A stretch of 5,520 nt of DNA, taken from Arenimonas sp. (lineage in GTDB: Bacteria; Pseudomonadota; Gammaproteobacteria; Xanthomonadales; Xanthomonadaceae). The stretch spans positions 7,403 to 12,922 of the forward strand of contig DNNT01000111.1 in the NCBI GenBank assembly GCA_003497545.1, given 5' to 3'. Below are positions 5,079 through 5,520 of this stretch, piece after piece. Each line of letters begins with the position of its first letter. The stretch's first letter is position 1. The translations under genes and the position numbers were made by a program. The notes beneath the pieces are model-generated. The model was given only the letters and a program-made list of their open reading frames with translations. It ran no database searches and was not told the origin of the DNA.

Positions 5079-5520
5079 ATGAGCAAATCGAAAGCCTCGC
5101 CCCTCGCCCGCCTTGGCCTCGCAGCCCTGGCCCTGCTGGCCGGCCTCCTGCCGGCGCTGGCGGGGGCCTCCAGCACCATCCGCAGCTTCGACCAGCGCTA
5201 CCAGTTCACGGGCCGCGCCGATTCGGTGCTGGTGGGCAACCAGTTGCTGAACTGCTCCGACGCGGCCTCCGCATGCCCCGCGGCCCGCAACGGCACGGGC
5301 AACAACAACAACTTCAACATGGGCTACGTGGACGTGGACGCCGACGGCGGCACGTTCAATTCCAGCACCGCCAACCTGGCGCTGCCGGCCGGTTCGACGG
5401 TGCTCCGGGCCTACCTGTACTGGGGCGCCGACACCAGCGCGGGCTCCAGCGGAACCGCCGCGCCCACGCCGGCCAATCGCGGCCAGGTGCGCTTCTCCGC
5501 CGCCGGTGGCGGCTACACCA
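5079..5520 (+). CDS. Secreted surface-type protein, 3' end outside window
   Basis: The frame is open from the ATG at 5079 to the window end (147 codons). A Sec signal peptide is clear: MSKSKASPLAR, then a Leu/Ala core, with a likely cut after LPALA (residue 28) or GA (30). The mature part has RADSVLVGNQLLNC, a pair of cysteines (59 and 66) that could form a disulfide, an Asn-rich stretch NGTGNNNNFNMGYVDVDAD (71-89), and LPAGSTVLRAYLYWGAD (102-118). This style resembles the N-termini of large extracellular proteins with DUF11-like or isopeptide repeats, from memory. It is predicted to be exported, perhaps an adhesin. The Shine-Dalgarno is weak (GGA at 5067-5069). The sigma-54 promoter 260 bases upstream points at it, which would link its expression to pilus-, flagellum- or nitrogen-type control. 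Confidence 0.75.
   Translation, partial: MSKSKASPLARLGLAALALLAGLLPALAGASSTIRSFDQRYQFTGRADSVLVGNQLLNCSDAASACPAARNGTGNNNNFNMGYVDVDADGGTFNSSTANLALPAGSTVLRAYLYWGADTSAGSSGTAAPTPANRGQVRFSAAGGGYT

Noticed and set aside
4722..5179. Two minus-strand open frames of 107 and 130 codons over the non-coding region
   Set aside because: They cover the sigma-54 promoter, the hairpin and the signal peptide coding region, and their Arg/Pro/Ala-rich translations show no domain.

Overview
The window joins two stretches of very different character. Positions 1 to about 3099 have moderate GC (about 47-57% in lines counted by hand), loose spacing and TTG/GTG-type starts. They carry genes typical of a bacterial defence or accessory island. 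From about 3100 to the end GC rises to roughly 70-75%, codon use is strongly G/C-ending, and the genes look like chromosomal housekeeping or lineage genes. The GC-rich part, with its DUF2007 protein, GNAT acetyltransferase, tandem SH3-like protein, CRP/Clp-type operator and canonical sigma-54 promoter, suggests a high-GC gammaproteobacterium, perhaps Xanthomonadales/Lysobacterales. That assignment is an inference from gene content and style, not a sequence match.

Left part (accessory). The window opens inside a P-loop ATPase gene (to 1045) that shows a Walker B motif and an Sll1717/FunZ-like C-terminal region. Next is a gap with a possible terminator, then an unrecognised protein with three membrane segments (1326-2006). 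After a second gap comes a TIR-like nucleotide-binding protein of the PF10137 (Cap12/Pycsar TIR) type (2224-3099). All three read rightward. An ATPase, a small membrane protein and a TIR-type NADase-like effector side by side suggest antiphage defence. The gaps of about 280 and 217 bases mean they need not be one operon, and no cyclase or other sensor is visible.

Junction. The TIR-like gene stops at 3099 and the SH3-like gene on the minus strand stops at 3103, with three bases between the stop codons. The composition changes at the same place, so this is probably the right edge of the inserted island.

Right part (core). A minus-strand tandem SH3-like protein (3471-3103) diverges from a DUF2007 protein (3654-3968), which is followed 54 bases later by a GNAT acetyltransferase (4023-4706). 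The divergent region holds a strong CRP/Clp-type palindrome at 3575-3596. A 372-base non-coding region (4707-5078) follows. It contains repeated GTGAC-type boxes, a near-perfect sigma-54 promoter at 4804-4820, and a leader rich in inverted repeats, including a perfect 20-bp hairpin. It leads into a secreted protein gene that starts at 5079 and runs off the window. The arrangement suggests that this surface or secreted protein is switched on by a sigma-54 activator and has a long structured leader.
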